The notes: generated from the letters alone by a model not told the origin. Positions 8,921 through 18,580 are shown, numbered from the stretch's first letter. The stretch is 64,000 bases of DNA from Providencia manganoxydans (GCF_016618195.1 NZ_CP067099.1:2480001-2544000); one strand, 5' to 3'. Made by a program: numbers and translations.

Positions 8921-9862
8921 TTAGTAACCACGTCCCATATCTACTATCCCGAAAGGTTGTTGCCCACTTTCAATTCGCTTAATATTATCGCTGATCATAT
9001 CCATAGCTTCTTGGGGCACTGTGATCGCGGCAATATGTGGTGTGATAGCAACGCGAGGGTGGGTCCAGAACGGATGCATCTGCGGTAATGGTTCACTCGC
9101 AAAGACATCTAAAGACGCCCCAGCCACCTGGCCTGATTCAAGTGCAACTAATAAATCTTGCTCAATTAAATGAGAGCCGCGAGCAAGGTTAATGATATAA
9201 GCCTTTTGTTGCAGCTGGCTAAACAGTGATTGGTTTAAGATCCCAACAGTTTGTGGCGTACTAGGTAATAAGTTGATAATGACACGAGTCCCCTGTAAGA
9301 AATCACTTAACTGCTCTTGCCCATGGTAACTTATGACTTTATCAATTTGCTTTTCACTTCGGCTCCATGTTCTCACATGAAAACCAAACTCAACTAATCT
9401 TTTAGCAACCGCTTGCCCCAGTGCCCCTGCGCCCATAATACCAACCACAAAATCTTCATGTCGATTTGCAGGAAGCGGTTTCCATTGACGCTGTGATTGG
9501 AATTGGCGATATTCATCCATGCGACGAAAGTAATAAAGTACTTTTGCCATTGCATATTCTTCCATTTGTAGAGCCATGCCTGTGTCTTCTAAACGCATTA
9601 ATGGCACACCCGCTGGCAATGTTCCTGGATTTTCATGCTCTTGTTTTAAAATCGCATCAACCCCCGCCCCAAGCGCAAAAATGCCTTTCAAGTCTTTTCG
9701 CCCCGCTAAACATTCATAAGGAGGCAACCAAACCATGGCATAATCTGCCTTTTGGTTATCCCCTTTTACCCATTGGCGTATGTTGGCTTGTGGAAGGCGA
9801 GTTTGCATGCCCTCTATCCACTCGTTAGCATCAAAAGACGGATGATAAAATAGAATATTCAT
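8921..9862 (-). CDS. ghrA: Glyoxylate/hydroxypyruvate reductase A
   Basis: 313-residue D-2-hydroxyacid dehydrogenase that reduces glyoxylate and hydroxypyruvate with NADPH. It starts MNILFYHPSFDANEW, matching E. coli GhrA (312 residues), with AAAGGAG just upstream; the longer in-frame extension to 9940 is unlikely. The Rossmann motif GIMGAGALGQAVA lies near residues 140-152. The catalytic Arg is in NLARGSHLIE, and the catalytic His is in ITPHIAAIT near the C-terminus. Confidence 0.95.
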   Translation of the reverse strand: MNILFYHPSFDANEWIEGMQTRLPQANIRQWVKGDNQKADYAMVWLPPYECLAGRKDLKGIFALGAGVDAILKQEHENPGTLPAGVPLMRLEDTGMALQMEEYAMAKVLYYFRRMDEYRQFQSQRQWKPLPANRHEDFVVGIMGAGALGQAVAKRLVEFGFHVRTWSRSEKQIDKVISYHGQEQLSDFLQGTRVIINLLPSTPQTVGILNQSLFSQLQQKAYIINLARGSHLIEQDLLVALESGQVAGASLDVFASEPLPQMHPFWTHPRVAITPHIAAITVPQEAMDMISDNIKRIESGQQPFGIVDMGRGY

Positions 9863-10178
9863 GACAACTCCTTTTATGTTTACCCACAGAGTGTGATGAA
9901 AATGTCTTACTTTCAAGCGAATAGAATGATAGATAGTCATTCCGATTGATATTTTGTTAAGCAGCTTACGAATTTTAAAATTAGTGCTTGAAGTTTAAAT
10001 TAACCATCAATTAATCATACAAGATTAGATAATAGCCAAACTGCTTTATATTTAGCTAAACAAGCAATAAAACAGTAAAAAAGAATAAATAGGGAGTTGA
10101 CGCAAGCCACGCTTTTCCCTATAGTAGCGCCCCGTTGTAGGACAAGTTATTTTGCCCACAACGAGAAATTAAAAATAC
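9863..10178. other. Intergenic region ghrA to tRNA-Ser
   Basis: 316 bp without a coding gene. It holds the ghrA promoter on the minus side and the tRNA promoter on the plus side (separate entry). The middle is plain AT-rich sequence with nothing else recognised. Confidence 0.6.
10097..10125 (+). promoter_or_regulatory. Sigma-70 promoter of the serine tRNA gene
   Basis: A -35 box TTGACG (10097-10102) and a -10 box TATAGT (10120-10125) are separated by exactly 17 bp. The region after the -10 box is GC-rich (AGCGCCCCG), the discriminator type found in stringently controlled stable-RNA promoters. It lies about 50 bp before the mature tRNA end. Confidence 0.85.
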
Positions 10179-10266
10179 GGTGAGGTGTCCGAGAGGCTGA
10201 AGGAGCACGCCTGGAAAGTGTGTATACGGCAACGTATCGAGGGTTCGAATCCCTCCCTCACCGCCA
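10179..10266 (+). tRNA. tRNA-Ser (GGA)
   Basis: 88-nt serine tRNA with long variable arm and encoded CCA, nearly identical to E. coli serW/serX as recalled. The acceptor stem GGTGAGG pairs with CCTCACC, the anticodon GGA is at 10213-10215, and the T-loop GGTTCGAATCC is present. It lies beside ghrA, as serX does in E. coli. No integrase gene or repeated 3' end was seen nearby, so there is no sign that it is used as an attachment site here. Confidence 0.97.
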
Positions 10267-10289
10267 TTTTTAATTAAATTCCTTATTGG

Positions 10290-11792
10290 TTATTTCTGCT
10301 CTGTCGTTAATTCACCTTCTGTTTTACCCACTTTGTTTTGTTGTTGAGATTGGTATTCTTTACTAATATCTTCCCATAATTCAGCATTCTCAACGCCCGC
10401 GACTTTAGGGTCAAATACAGGGTCAATACCCAGTTTTTCTTGTCGTTCATAATCACGTAATGCTCTCAATGCGGGTTTAGATAAGAAAACAATCGCAATT
10501 AAGTTAAGGTAACTCATACTACCAAAACCAATATCGCCTAAACTCCACATCATACTCACGGACTGAACACTTCCCATAAAGAGGATGACTAAGAAAACTA
10601 GCTTTAATATCAACTTTAAAACAGGGTATTTAAGCTTACGATCTAAATAAACAATCGTTGTTTCAGCGATATAGTAATATGCCATTAACGTGGTAAATGC
10701 GAATAAGAAAACAGCAATAGCAACAAAACCAGACCCCGCAGATTCAAATACCGTTGATACCGCCATTTGTGTCCATGCAGTTCCCGCAGCAACCCCCGGC
10801 ACATGCTCAACCAATGCAGAGGCAGCGCCATCAGGGAAAACGTTATACATATTAGTGACGAGGATCATCAGCCCTGAAGCCGTACACACTACAACCGTAT
10901 CTATATAGATTGAAAACGCCTGTATTAACCCTTGTTTTGCCGGATGGCTCACTTCCGCAGCTGCCGAGCTGAATGTTGCCTCACCAGCGCCCGCCACATT
11001 AGAAAATACCGCTCTACGTACTCCCCAAGAAACGGCTGTACCGACAATGCCACCAAATACCGCATCCATCCCTAATGCACTACGGAAAATCAGTCCAAAC
11101 ATAGCGGGAACTTTCTCATAGTGGCTACCTAATATAATCACCATCATGATAATGTAAGCGACAGCCATTAGTGGCACGACTTTATCAGCAGCGCTGGCAA
11201 TTCTTTTTACTCCACCAAAAATCAGCCAAGCCATTAACACGGTCACGATCGCACCAGTTACCATGGGTGGAATGTTAAATGAGGTTTGAAAAGAATCGGC
11301 TATGGTATTGGCTTGGATCCCCGGCACCAATACGCCATATGATAAGCAAATTACTGCCGCCACAATAATAGCAAACGGTTTGAGTTTTAACCCTTTTTCA
11401 ATGTAATAAGGCGAGCCACCACGATATTGCCCATCAGAACGCTGTTTATATATTTGAGCCAGTGTTGATTCAATAAATGCACTTGCACCCCCTAATAAGC
11501 CCATGACTACCATCCAAAATATGGCTCCCGGACCACCAGCGGCGATGGCTGTCGCCACCCCTGCAATATTACCAACACCAACACGACCGGATAATGCGAG
11601 GCAAAACGCTTGGAATGATGATATTCCTTCTTTTGAGGCTTTATTTTCTTTCAGTAAGCAAACCATTTTAATTAAATAGCGAAACTGAACACCACGTGTA
11701 GCTAATGTAAAGTACAACCCAACACCTAGTGATAAAATCACTAAGGCATTACCCCAAATGTATCCAACGAGCGTATTCACGATGGCTTCCAT
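10290..11792 (-). CDS. AGCS family sodium:amino acid symporter
   Basis: 500-residue membrane protein of the alanine or glycine:cation symporter family (AlsT/YaaJ-like), with about 11 hydrophobic segments. Family motifs include GVGNIAGVATAIAAGGPGA (about residues 72-90) and an NVAGAGEATFSSAAA stretch near residue 265. It is the last gene of the hydroxyproline catabolic cluster, so the substrate may be hydroxyproline or proline; that is inferred from context only. It is separated from the upstream aldehyde dehydrogenase gene by an 81-bp gap containing a terminator-like hairpin, so expression may be attenuated or driven by its own promoter. Confidence 0.88.
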   Translation of the reverse strand: MEAIVNTLVGYIWGNALVILSLGVGLYFTLATRGVQFRYLIKMVCLLKENKASKEGISSFQAFCLALSGRVGVGNIAGVATAIAAGGPGAIFWMVVMGLLGGASAFIESTLAQIYKQRSDGQYRGGSPYYIEKGLKLKPFAIIVAAVICLSYGVLVPGIQANTIADSFQTSFNIPPMVTGAIVTVLMAWLIFGGVKRIASAADKVVPLMAVAYIIMMVIILGSHYEKVPAMFGLIFRSALGMDAVFGGIVGTAVSWGVRRAVFSNVAGAGEATFSSAAAEVSHPAKQGLIQAFSIYIDTVVVCTASGLMILVTNMYNVFPDGAASALVEHVPGVAAGTAWTQMAVSTVFESAGSGFVAIAVFLFAFTTLMAYYYIAETTIVYLDRKLKYPVLKLILKLVFLVILFMGSVQSVSMMWSLGDIGFGSMSYLNLIAIVFLSKPALRALRDYERQEKLGIDPVFDPKVAGVENAELWEDISKEYQSQQQNKVGKTEGELTTEQK

Positions 11793-11832
11793 ATGAGTAC
11801 TCCTTCGTTATTGTAATTGTCTGTTTGTAGGG

Positions 11833-11864
11833 TAAAAAAAACCTGAATTCATCAAATTCAGGTT
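11833..11864 (-). terminator. Intra-cluster terminator or attenuator
   Basis: On the minus strand, the stem AACCTGAATT / AATTCAGGTT with a short TGATG loop is followed by seven or more Ts. It lies between the dehydrogenase stop and the symporter start, inside what otherwise looks like one operon. Confidence 0.82.
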
Positions 11865-11873
11865 ATCGAGTTA

Positions 11874-13358
11874 TTAATGATTAATAATCCAAATCACTTT
11901 TGTCTGTGTATATTGTTCGAAGGCCTCTAGCCCATTATCTTTACCTCCGAACCCTGATTGCTTAAATCCACCAAATGGTGTGGTGATGTTACCTTCGCTA
12001 AACCCATTTACAGAAACTGTACCTGCGTTAATTTGACGGGCAACTTTCATAACACGATGCACATTTTGACTATAGAAAGAAGCCGCTAATCCATAATGGG
12101 TGTCGTTGGCTAATGCAATAGCTTCTTCATCGGTAGAGAAAGTGGATACCGCAAGCAAAGGACCAAACACCTCATTCTTAAATAATGACATCTCTGGGGT
12201 CACATTATCGAAAATGGTCGGTTCAATGTACCAACCGCTGCCTAATTCACTGTGAATTTTTCCTCCAGAGACAATTTTTGCGCCCTCCTTTATAGAAACA
12301 TCAATAAATGACTTCACTTTTTCAAAATGCGCTTTTTCAACCATAGGACCGATAGACACTGAATCATCCATTGGATTACCGACTTTCCAGCTGGTGCTTG
12401 CAGCGATTAATTTATCCAATAGCGATTGGCGAATGCTTTCATGGACAATCAGGCGTGACCCACAACTACAGTTCTCACTCATATTCCAAAATGCAGCGGC
12501 CATAATATGTGGAACCGCAGCATCAAGATCGGCGTCGGCAAACACGACTTGTGGACTCTTACCTCCGCACTCTAATACGATCTCTTTTAAATTGCTTTCG
12601 GCAGAGTATTTAAGAAATAAACGGCCTACCTCGGTAGAGCCTGTAAATGAAACGATATCAATATCCGCATGGCGGCCAATGGCTTCACCGACCTTTTCGC
12701 CTAAACCACACACTAGACTCAGAGCACCTTTCGGTACACCTGCCTCATAAGCTAGTTCAACCATACGATACGCGCTCAGAGAGGTTAACTCGGCGGGTTT
12801 TACTATTACAGAGTTCCCTGCTGCTAAGGCCGGCGCGACTTTCCAAGCAAACATTTGTGCGGGGAAGTTCCATGGTAATACTGCCCCAACTACACCGATA
12901 GGCTCATGAACAATCAATCCAAGCTCTTGCTGACCAGTGGGCGCCACTTTGCCAAACATTTTATCTAGCGCTTCTGCATACCAATAGAATGTTTCAATGG
13001 TTGCTGGCATGTCTGTATTTAAGCATTCCGTGATTGGTTTGCCTGCATCGACACAATCTAAAGCCGCAAGCTCTTCACTGTGCTGTTCAATTAAAGTCGC
13101 CCAACGCAACATCACTTGTTTACGTTCCTGAGGCGATAAATTTTTCCAATCACCTGAAATAAAAGTATTTCTCGCTACTGTAACCGCAGCATCAACGTCG
13201 GCGGCTTGTCCATCAGCGATATAACCGATCACGCTATCATCAATAGGGGTACGATTTTCCAGTTTTGCACCACTATCCTGATAATTTTCGATAAGGCAGC
13301 CAGCCCAAAGTTGGCCGCCTTTAGCTCGTTCAAATACCTGCTCTTTTGTTATTTTCAT
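11874..13358 (-). CDS. Aldehyde dehydrogenase, probable 2-oxoglutarate semialdehyde dehydrogenase
   Basis: About 494-residue NAD(P)-dependent aldehyde dehydrogenase. The fold signatures are VLPWNFPAQM (oxyanion Asn), FTGSTEVGRLF (cofactor loop), LECGGKSPQ (catalytic Glu) and NCSCGSRL with the catalytic Cys. In bacterial hydroxyproline catabolism the last step oxidises 2-oxoglutarate semialdehyde to 2-oxoglutarate, and this gene directly follows the deaminase, so that substrate is inferred. The start at 13358 gives the best spacing from GGAGGG; an ATG at 13373 overlapping the upstream stop as ATGA is also possible. Confidence 0.8.
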   Translation of the reverse strand: MKITKEQVFERAKGGQLWAGCLIENYQDSGAKLENRTPIDDSVIGYIADGQAADVDAAVTVARNTFISGDWKNLSPQERKQVMLRWATLIEQHSEELAALDCVDAGKPITECLNTDMPATIETFYWYAEALDKMFGKVAPTGQQELGLIVHEPIGVVGAVLPWNFPAQMFAWKVAPALAAGNSVIVKPAELTSLSAYRMVELAYEAGVPKGALSLVCGLGEKVGEAIGRHADIDIVSFTGSTEVGRLFLKYSAESNLKEIVLECGGKSPQVVFADADLDAAVPHIMAAAFWNMSENCSCGSRLIVHESIRQSLLDKLIAASTSWKVGNPMDDSVSIGPMVEKAHFEKVKSFIDVSIKEGAKIVSGGKIHSELGSGWYIEPTIFDNVTPEMSLFKNEVFGPLLAVSTFSTDEEAIALANDTHYGLAASFYSQNVHRVMKVARQINAGTVSVNGFSEGNITTPFGGFKQSGFGGKDNGLEAFEQYTQTKVIWIINH

Positions 13359-13369
13359 CATTTCCCTCC

Positions 13370-14233
13370 TCATTTGATTAAGGCAAGAAAATCACGTTTC
13401 TGCTGTGATGAAATATTGGATAATGGCATTCTGACTGGCCCGACATCGACGGTTCCTTTGATACAACCCGCTTTCGCTTTTTGGTTATAATCACCAGATT
13501 CCATCGAATAAATAGCTGGATAAATCTGTGACATAATTTGTTTCGCTTTAACCCAATCGCCTTGTTGTGCAGCGTTAAAAATCGCAACTTGTTCAGCAGG
13601 AAATACGTTGCCAGCGCCAGCAATCCAACTTTTAGCTCCCCAGAAGAAAAAATCGACGGGTTGGTCATCACAACCACAAATCACTTCAAAATTATCAAAT
13701 TGGGTTTGCAGTAAACGTAAAGCGCGACTAAAGTCACCGCTACTTTCTTTGATGGCAACAATGTTTTTCACCTTCGATAGATGCACCACGGTGTCATATT
13801 CAATTTCGATACCAATACGTGCAGGGAAGTTATACATAATGATTGGTAGTGTTGTTGCCGCAGCCACTGTTTCGTAATGGGCGATAACACCTTGCTGATC
13901 AGGTAGGCTATAAGGCGGAGGCGATAACATTAATCCTTCGTAACCCAATAATTTTGCCTGCTCAGCACGCTTTATTGCGCCTTCAGTAGATAAATCATTG
14001 ATACCCGCTATCAGGGTTACGCGACCTTTAGCAATTTTACTGACGGTCGTTAAAACCGTTTCACGCTCGGCTTCACTTAACGCGTAATATTCCCCTGTCG
14101 TACCACATACCACTAAACCAGAAACACCTTTTTCAATAAGAGTTTCAGTCAGTTGGGCCAGTCCACTCACATTTAATGAAAAATCACTGTGAAATGGTGT
14201 AACAATAGGGACAACAATGCCATGAAAATTCAT
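13370..14233 (-). CDS. DapA-family lyase, probable pyrroline-4-hydroxy-2-carboxylate deaminase
   Basis: 287-residue class I aldolase fold protein. The Schiff-base Lys162 lies in IVAIKESSGDF, Tyr134 in IIMYNFPARIGI, and the GTTGEYYAL substrate loop at residues 44-52. Such proteins include dihydrodipicolinate synthase, N-acetylneuraminate lyase and the hydroxyproline-pathway deaminase. Its position between a D-amino-acid dehydrogenase and a semialdehyde dehydrogenase points to the deaminase that converts pyrroline-4-hydroxy-2-carboxylate to 2-oxoglutarate semialdehyde and ammonia. The exact substrate is inferred from neighbours. Confidence 0.8.
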   Translation of the reverse strand: MNFHGIVVPIVTPFHSDFSLNVSGLAQLTETLIEKGVSGLVVCGTTGEYYALSEAERETVLTTVSKIAKGRVTLIAGINDLSTEGAIKRAEQAKLLGYEGLMLSPPPYSLPDQQGVIAHYETVAAATTLPIIMYNFPARIGIEIEYDTVVHLSKVKNIVAIKESSGDFSRALRLLQTQFDNFEVICGCDDQPVDFFFWGAKSWIAGAGNVFPAEQVAIFNAAQQGDWVKAKQIMSQIYPAIYSMESGDYNQKAKAGCIKGTVDVGPVRMPLSNISSQQKRDFLALIK

Positions 14234-14251
14234 ATAAAACTCCTTGAAATC

Positions 14252-15499
14252 TTAAAGAAAACGCTCAATCGAATAAGGAGAGCAATCGATTGGAGTCGAT
14301 CGCCCTTGAAACAAACTTTGTACAATTTTTGCAGTCACTGCCGCTTGAGTTAGCCCTAGGTGTTGATGACCAAAAGCAAAAATATAAGGCCCTTTTTTAT
14401 CAATGACGGGTAAAGAATCTGCAAGCGTTGGACGAAATCCCATCCATTCTGTAGATTGATAATTATTTAATGGTGTATTTAACATTGGATTAGCAAGCGG
14501 TAGGAAATGACGCGCTCGTTGCATATTTGCGGGTCGTTTCAAGCCTGCATATTCGACTGTACCGGCAAGGCGTAATCCGCCATTCATAGGTGTCATGATA
14601 AAACGTCTATCAATACTTGATACTGGTACGTTTAATCGGCCTATTTCATTAGGCAGCATTAAATGATAGCCACGCTCTGTTTCAAGTGGTACACGAATGC
14701 GGCTGATCATACTGACTAAGGACTTAGAAAATGCGCCACCAGCAATCACTATTTGTTTTGCTACGACTTGGCCTTGCGATGTGGTTAACACCACTTTGTC
14801 ATTGCTTGGTGCATTAATTGCTGTCACTTCACACTCGGTGAGTAATTCACCACCTAAACGTGAAAAATGCTCAACTAATTTGATGTGTAACTGTTTAAGA
14901 TCGACCACATGCCCCGTATCAGGGTAAAACAGTCCCCCCAACTGGTTATGTGCTAATGTAGGTTCACGCTCAAGCAACTGTGATTGGGTTAATAGCTGAT
15001 TGGTGACACCTATCGAATTGAGATATTCACCATGTTTACGTAATTTTTCTAGTGATGAGGCTTTTTCTGCGACCAGTAAAGAGCCTTCAATCTTAATTAA
15101 ATCAGCTAATTGCCATTGTTCACTAAATGATTGCCATGCTTCTAAAGAAACACCATTAATTGCAGATAACGCATGATGAATATGTGTAAATGGTTTATGT
15201 CGCATGTTACCAAGCAGACGTAATAACCACGGTGTTAATCTCAGTAAATAACGCCAATCCAAACGCAGTGCCCCAAGGGGATCGAATAACATTCCAGGGA
15301 TAGATTTCAAAATCGAAGGGTCAGCAACAGGAAAAACTTGTTCTGTTGCAATATGCCCCGCATTACCAAATGAGGCTCCTGCGCCTATATGATCTTTTTC
15401 GACTAACAAGACATCAGTGCCATCCGCTTGCAATGTCAGTGCAATGCTTAATCCAATAATTCCGCCACCGATGACAACCACAGAATGTTTTTTATCCAT
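14252..15499 (-). CDS. FAD-dependent D-amino acid dehydrogenase, probable D-hydroxyproline dehydrogenase
   Basis: 415-residue DadA-like oxidoreductase. The N-terminal FAD-binding motif VVIGGGIIGLSIAL is at about residues 8-21 and a C-terminal FAD loop FAFGHQHLGLTQA near residue 375. The pathway role would be oxidation of cis-4-hydroxy-D-proline to pyrroline-4-hydroxy-2-carboxylate, passing electrons to the respiratory chain. It lies 9 bp downstream of the epimerase gene and 18 bp upstream of the deaminase gene, clearly within one operon. Ordinary D-alanine dehydrogenase activity cannot be excluded from sequence alone. Confidence 0.85.
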   Translation of the reverse strand: MDKKHSVVVIGGGIIGLSIALTLQADGTDVLLVEKDHIGAGASFGNAGHIATEQVFPVADPSILKSIPGMLFDPLGALRLDWRYLLRLTPWLLRLLGNMRHKPFTHIHHALSAINGVSLEAWQSFSEQWQLADLIKIEGSLLVAEKASSLEKLRKHGEYLNSIGVTNQLLTQSQLLEREPTLAHNQLGGLFYPDTGHVVDLKQLHIKLVEHFSRLGGELLTECEVTAINAPSNDKVVLTTSQGQVVAKQIVIAGGAFSKSLVSMISRIRVPLETERGYHLMLPNEIGRLNVPVSSIDRRFIMTPMNGGLRLAGTVEYAGLKRPANMQRARHFLPLANPMLNTPLNNYQSTEWMGFRPTLADSLPVIDKKGPYIFAFGHQHLGLTQAAVTAKIVQSLFQGRSTPIDCSPYSIERFL

Positions 15500-15508
15500 G
15501 TTATACCC

Positions 15509-16459
15509 TCACGATACCGTGATCCCCCAACAAAACGGATCAGTTTCATCAAGCAATAAGGTATTTCGACCACTGATATAAGCGTTTCCACGGATCGTTG
15601 GAATGATGCCATTACCATCAGCCCATAAGTAGCTCGCCTCAAACTGGCTACCGATTACACTCGCTTGATGCCAAAGGGCACCTTCATTTAGTTTGCCATC
15701 TGCGGCCAAACAGGCCAGTTTAGCGCTGGTTCCCGTACCACAAGGTGAACGGTCATATGCACCACCAGGACATAACACAAAACTTTGACTATCGGCTTTC
15801 TCGTAACTGCCAAACAATTCTATATGGTCAATTTCCTGACCGTCTTTTCCGTAGATCCCTTGCTCCACCAATGCACTCTTTATCTTTATACATACCTCGG
15901 TTAGTGCCTTAGCATTACGATAGTCAATAGCTAAAGGGGATTGCTCAACCAAAAAGAACCAATTGCCTCCCCACGCAATATCTCCCGTTACCACGCCAAC
16001 TTCCGGTACATTAAGGGTGACTGATTTACGATAACGATAAGAGTAAACATTTTGAATGCTAACGCTGCCATCAGCATGGAGTGTAGCCCTAACATCACCA
16101 ACCGGTGTTTCAATAAGATGCTCTCCAGCCGTGATTTTACCTAAGTAAGATAATGAGGCTACGAGGCCAATAGTGCCATGCCCACACATACCTAGATAAC
16201 CTTCATTATTGAAAAAAATGACTCCCGCCGCTGCTTGTGGGTTTTGCGGCTTGCAAAGTAGCGCCCCAACTAAAATATCGTTGCCACGTGGTTCCAATAT
16301 GGTAGTTGTACGCCATTGGTCATGATCATTTTTTAGACATTTTAATCGAGAAGCCATATCTCCATCGCCCAAATCAGGAAAACCATCAATCACTAAGCGT
16401 GTTGGCTCGCCTGCTGTGTGTGAATCAATTACTTCGATTTTTGTATAGCGCTTGTGCAT
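15509..16459 (-). CDS. 4-hydroxyproline 2-epimerase (proline racemase family)
   Basis: 316-residue proline-racemase fold enzyme with both catalytic cysteines: Cys92 in MCGHGTIGL and Cys240 in [13 protein letters not shown] two-cysteine centre indicates reversible epimerisation/racemisation; the related trans-3-hydroxyproline dehydratases have Thr at the second site. The first gene of the cluster, it would convert trans-4-hydroxy-L-proline to cis-4-hydroxy-D-proline. It is divergently transcribed from the AraC-type regulator across 150 bp. Confidence 0.9.
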   Translation of the reverse strand: MHKRYTKIEVIDSHTAGEPTRLVIDGFPDLGDGDMASRLKCLKNDHDQWRTTTILEPRGNDILVGALLCKPQNPQAAAGVIFFNNEGYLGMCGHGTIGLVASLSYLGKITAGEHLIETPVGDVRATLHADGSVSIQNVYSYRYRKSVTLNVPEVGVVTGDIAWGGNWFFLVEQSPLAIDYRNAKALTEVCIKIKSALVEQGIYGKDGQEIDHIELFGSYEKADSQSFVLCPGGAYDRSPCGTGTSAKLACLAADGKLNEGALWHQASVIGSQFEASYLWADGNGIIPTIRGNAYISGRNTLLLDETDPFCWGITVS

Positions 16460-16609
16460 ATTGCGTCCTCTGCCACATTAATTGTTAACAGAATGCTTGA
16501 TTTTTGTTAAAGGATCTTGATATCTTTCGTGCACACTGATGCGTAATTCAGCACAATTTAAAAATATTTAAGATAACTGATTAAATATGTTGAATTTCTA
16601 GGAGGCCGC
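16460..16609. promoter_or_regulatory. Divergent control region of the hydroxyproline cluster
   Basis: The 150 bp between the epimerase and the AraC-type regulator must hold both promoters and probably the regulator's binding sites. No clear operator palindrome or consensus promoter pair could be assigned by eye. AGGAGG lies six bases before the regulator ATG. Confidence 0.5.
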
Positions 16610-17431
16610 ATGATTAATTTAAATAAATTGCTACTGATTAGTCAGGAGAATATGCTGTTTCCCGTTGATAATATTGACGTACTTTTAAATCACCTTGGGC
16701 TAGTCATGCCTTTAATCAATACATTACCTAACGTTACTTTCTTTGTTAAAGACTGTGATGCTAAATATCTTCTAGCGAATGAAAACCTAGCAAAACGCTG
16801 TAAAATTAAATCTATTGATGGAGTAATTGGTAAACGGGCAGAAGATATTTTTCATGCTGAATTAGGTGGAAGCTATAGCTCACAAGACTATCTTGTGATG
16901 CAAAAGAAAATTAGCGTCATTAACAAATTAGAATTACATCTTTATAAGGCAGGTTTATTAGGATGGTGTGTCACGACTAAAGTACCTATATTTAACACAT
17001 GCAACCAAGTCATTGGTGTTGCAGGAATTTCTGTCGATTTGCAAGATGAAAAGTCTGTTAGCCCTAAATTAAATAAGCAATTAAGCCAAGTAGAACATTA
17101 TATTAGTCAATACTTTGATACACCGATAAAAATAACCACTCTCGCAGATATTTCTGGGTTATCTTTATCACAACTCAACCGCCAATTTAAAGCCATATTT
17201 CATATAACTCCCCAGCAATATATTCAAAAGAAACGACTTGAGCATGCTATTGAATTGCTTGAGGAGGATTATTCTATCACTGAAATATCTATCAAATGCG
17301 CTTACGCCGATCACAGTGCTTTTTGTCGTAAATTTAAAGAAATGACCACAATGACGCCGAGTCAATTTAAACGAATGCGCCTTAATATTGCTAAAACGTC
17401 ATTTATTGAAGACCAAGCTATCGAAATATAA
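16610..17431 (+). CDS. PAS-AraC family transcriptional regulator
   Basis: 273-residue protein with an N-terminal PAS-like sensor (about residues 28-140; NVTFFVKDCDAKYLLANENLA and GVAGISVDLQDE) and a C-terminal AraC double helix-turn-helix (about 160-262; LSQLNRQFKAIFHITPQQYI and CAYADHSAFCRKFKEMTTMTPSQF). AraC proteins of this architecture usually activate the adjacent catabolic operon when the substrate is present. Its divergent position makes it the likely activator of the hydroxyproline genes. Start choice is supported by an AGGAGG site. Confidence 0.88.
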   Translation: MINLNKLLLISQENMLFPVDNIDVLLNHLGLVMPLINTLPNVTFFVKDCDAKYLLANENLAKRCKIKSIDGVIGKRAEDIFHAELGGSYSSQDYLVMQKKISVINKLELHLYKAGLLGWCVTTKVPIFNTCNQVIGVAGISVDLQDEKSVSPKLNKQLSQVEHYISQYFDTPIKITTLADISGLSLSQLNRQFKAIFHITPQQYIQKKRLEHAIELLEEDYSITEISIKCAYADHSAFCRKFKEMTTMTPSQFKRMRLNIAKTSFIEDQAIEI

Positions 17432-17941
17432 ACAATGATTATTTTCTTTTATATTTAAAACAGCTCCTAGTGTAACTAGAAAATAATTAAATAAGCTGTA
17501 ATGGCACAGAGAATACGGTGACTTACGCGATTGGCGTAGTCGCCATACTTCAATGCAAAATACAACAACTTGCTGTATACCTAGTAGCGAGTAGATTGGC
17601 CTATTCGTTCTCTAATACCTTTAGCTGCATCATATAGATGCCATATTTAATAGCATATTTGATAATTCAATATTATTCGTATCTTTATTTTCACAAAAAG
17701 TGACACTGTCACCACATCATTAACTTAGGATAGCTCTTATTGCAGCTTAGTAATAATAGCGTATTGATATAGTTGGATACTTACTATATTTCAAGTTACA
17801 GGGCTGTTGACTACGTTCACTCACACTAGTCATCGACTAATGCAAACCTCCCAGCGATTCATGCACTTATCGCCCAACCGTATCTTGAATGACTAAAAGT
17901 ATATTTGATGTATTGCTGTTGCGAATAACAAGGATGAATAA
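17432..17941. other. Non-coding region with decayed repeats
   Basis: About 510 bp without a supported gene. It contains a degenerate ERIC-like element (17780-17906) and, around 17510-17600, a further possible remnant (GGCGTAGTCGCCATACTTCA). The ynbA promoter must lie in the last part. AAGGATG before the ynbA start serves as ribosome-binding site. Confidence 0.55.
17780..17906 (+). repeat. ERIC-like repeat, degenerate copy 3
   Basis: Same orientation as the copy at 8013: ATATTTCAAGTTACAG, then GTTGACTACGTTCACTCAC, AGCGATTCATGCACTT and a CTTGAATGACTAAAAGTATA end. The central TAGGCTCCT-like core is eroded. Confidence 0.6.
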
Positions 17942-18571
17942 ATGACAATCTATGATCTGAAACCTAAATTTCAGAGCCTGTTACGCCCTATTGTACAAAA
18001 GCTTTATGATTCAAATGTAACCGCTAATCAAGTAACCGTTGCTGCAATGCTATTGTCCATCATAGTAGGAACATTACTACTCCTTTTCCCGTATCCACAG
18101 CTATTTATATTATTACCCTTTATTTTGTTTATTCGTATGGCGCTCAATGCAATTGATGGCATGCTTGCGCGTGAACACGATCAAAAAAGTGACCTAGGCG
18201 CAATTTTAAATGAAATTGGAGATGTCATTTCTGATATCGCATTGTACCTACCCTTTATCTTATTATTTCCACATGATTTTTGGTTGATCTTGCTCATTCT
18301 AGTACTTGCTCTTTTCACTGAATTTATTGGTGTTATCGCACAAGCTATTGGTGCCTCGCGCCGCTACGATGGGCCTATCGGTAAAAGTGATCGTGCTTTT
18401 GTATTTGGCGCTATAGGGCTTATCGTGTCGATTTTTCCACAGTGGATAACATCCTATTGGTTTACTCTCATATTTATCTTTCTGTCCTTGTTGCTGTTTT
18501 ATACCTGCTTTAACCGTATTCGTCGTGCGCTGATTGAGCTCAACGCTAAAACGGATGATCATTCATATTAA
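17942..18571 (+). CDS. ynbA: CDP-alcohol phosphatidyltransferase family protein YnbA
   Basis: 209-residue integral membrane protein nearly collinear with E. coli YnbA. The CDP-alcohol phosphatidyltransferase signature is DGMLAREHDQKSDLG (about residues 77-91) followed by AILNEIGDVISD. The usual first Asp of the GxxxDxxxD half is Asn here, as in E. coli YnbA. Enzymes of this family join a CDP-activated lipid to an alcohol; the acceptor for YnbA is unknown. It is the first gene of a compact operon with ynbC 9 bp downstream. Confidence 0.9.
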   Translation: MTIYDLKPKFQSLLRPIVQKLYDSNVTANQVTVAAMLLSIIVGTLLLLFPYPQLFILLPFILFIRMALNAIDGMLAREHDQKSDLGAILNEIGDVISDIALYLPFILLFPHDFWLILLILVLALFTEFIGVIAQAIGASRRYDGPIGKSDRAFVFGAIGLIVSIFPQWITSYWFTLIFIFLSLLLFYTCFNRIRRALIELNAKTDDHSY

Positions 18572-18580
18572 GGAACTACT

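Noticed and set aside
10179-10266. tRNA-Ser as an integration site
   Set aside because: No integrase gene and no repeated tRNA 3' end were found; the neighbouring hydroxyproline genes are placed on the other strand without island signs.
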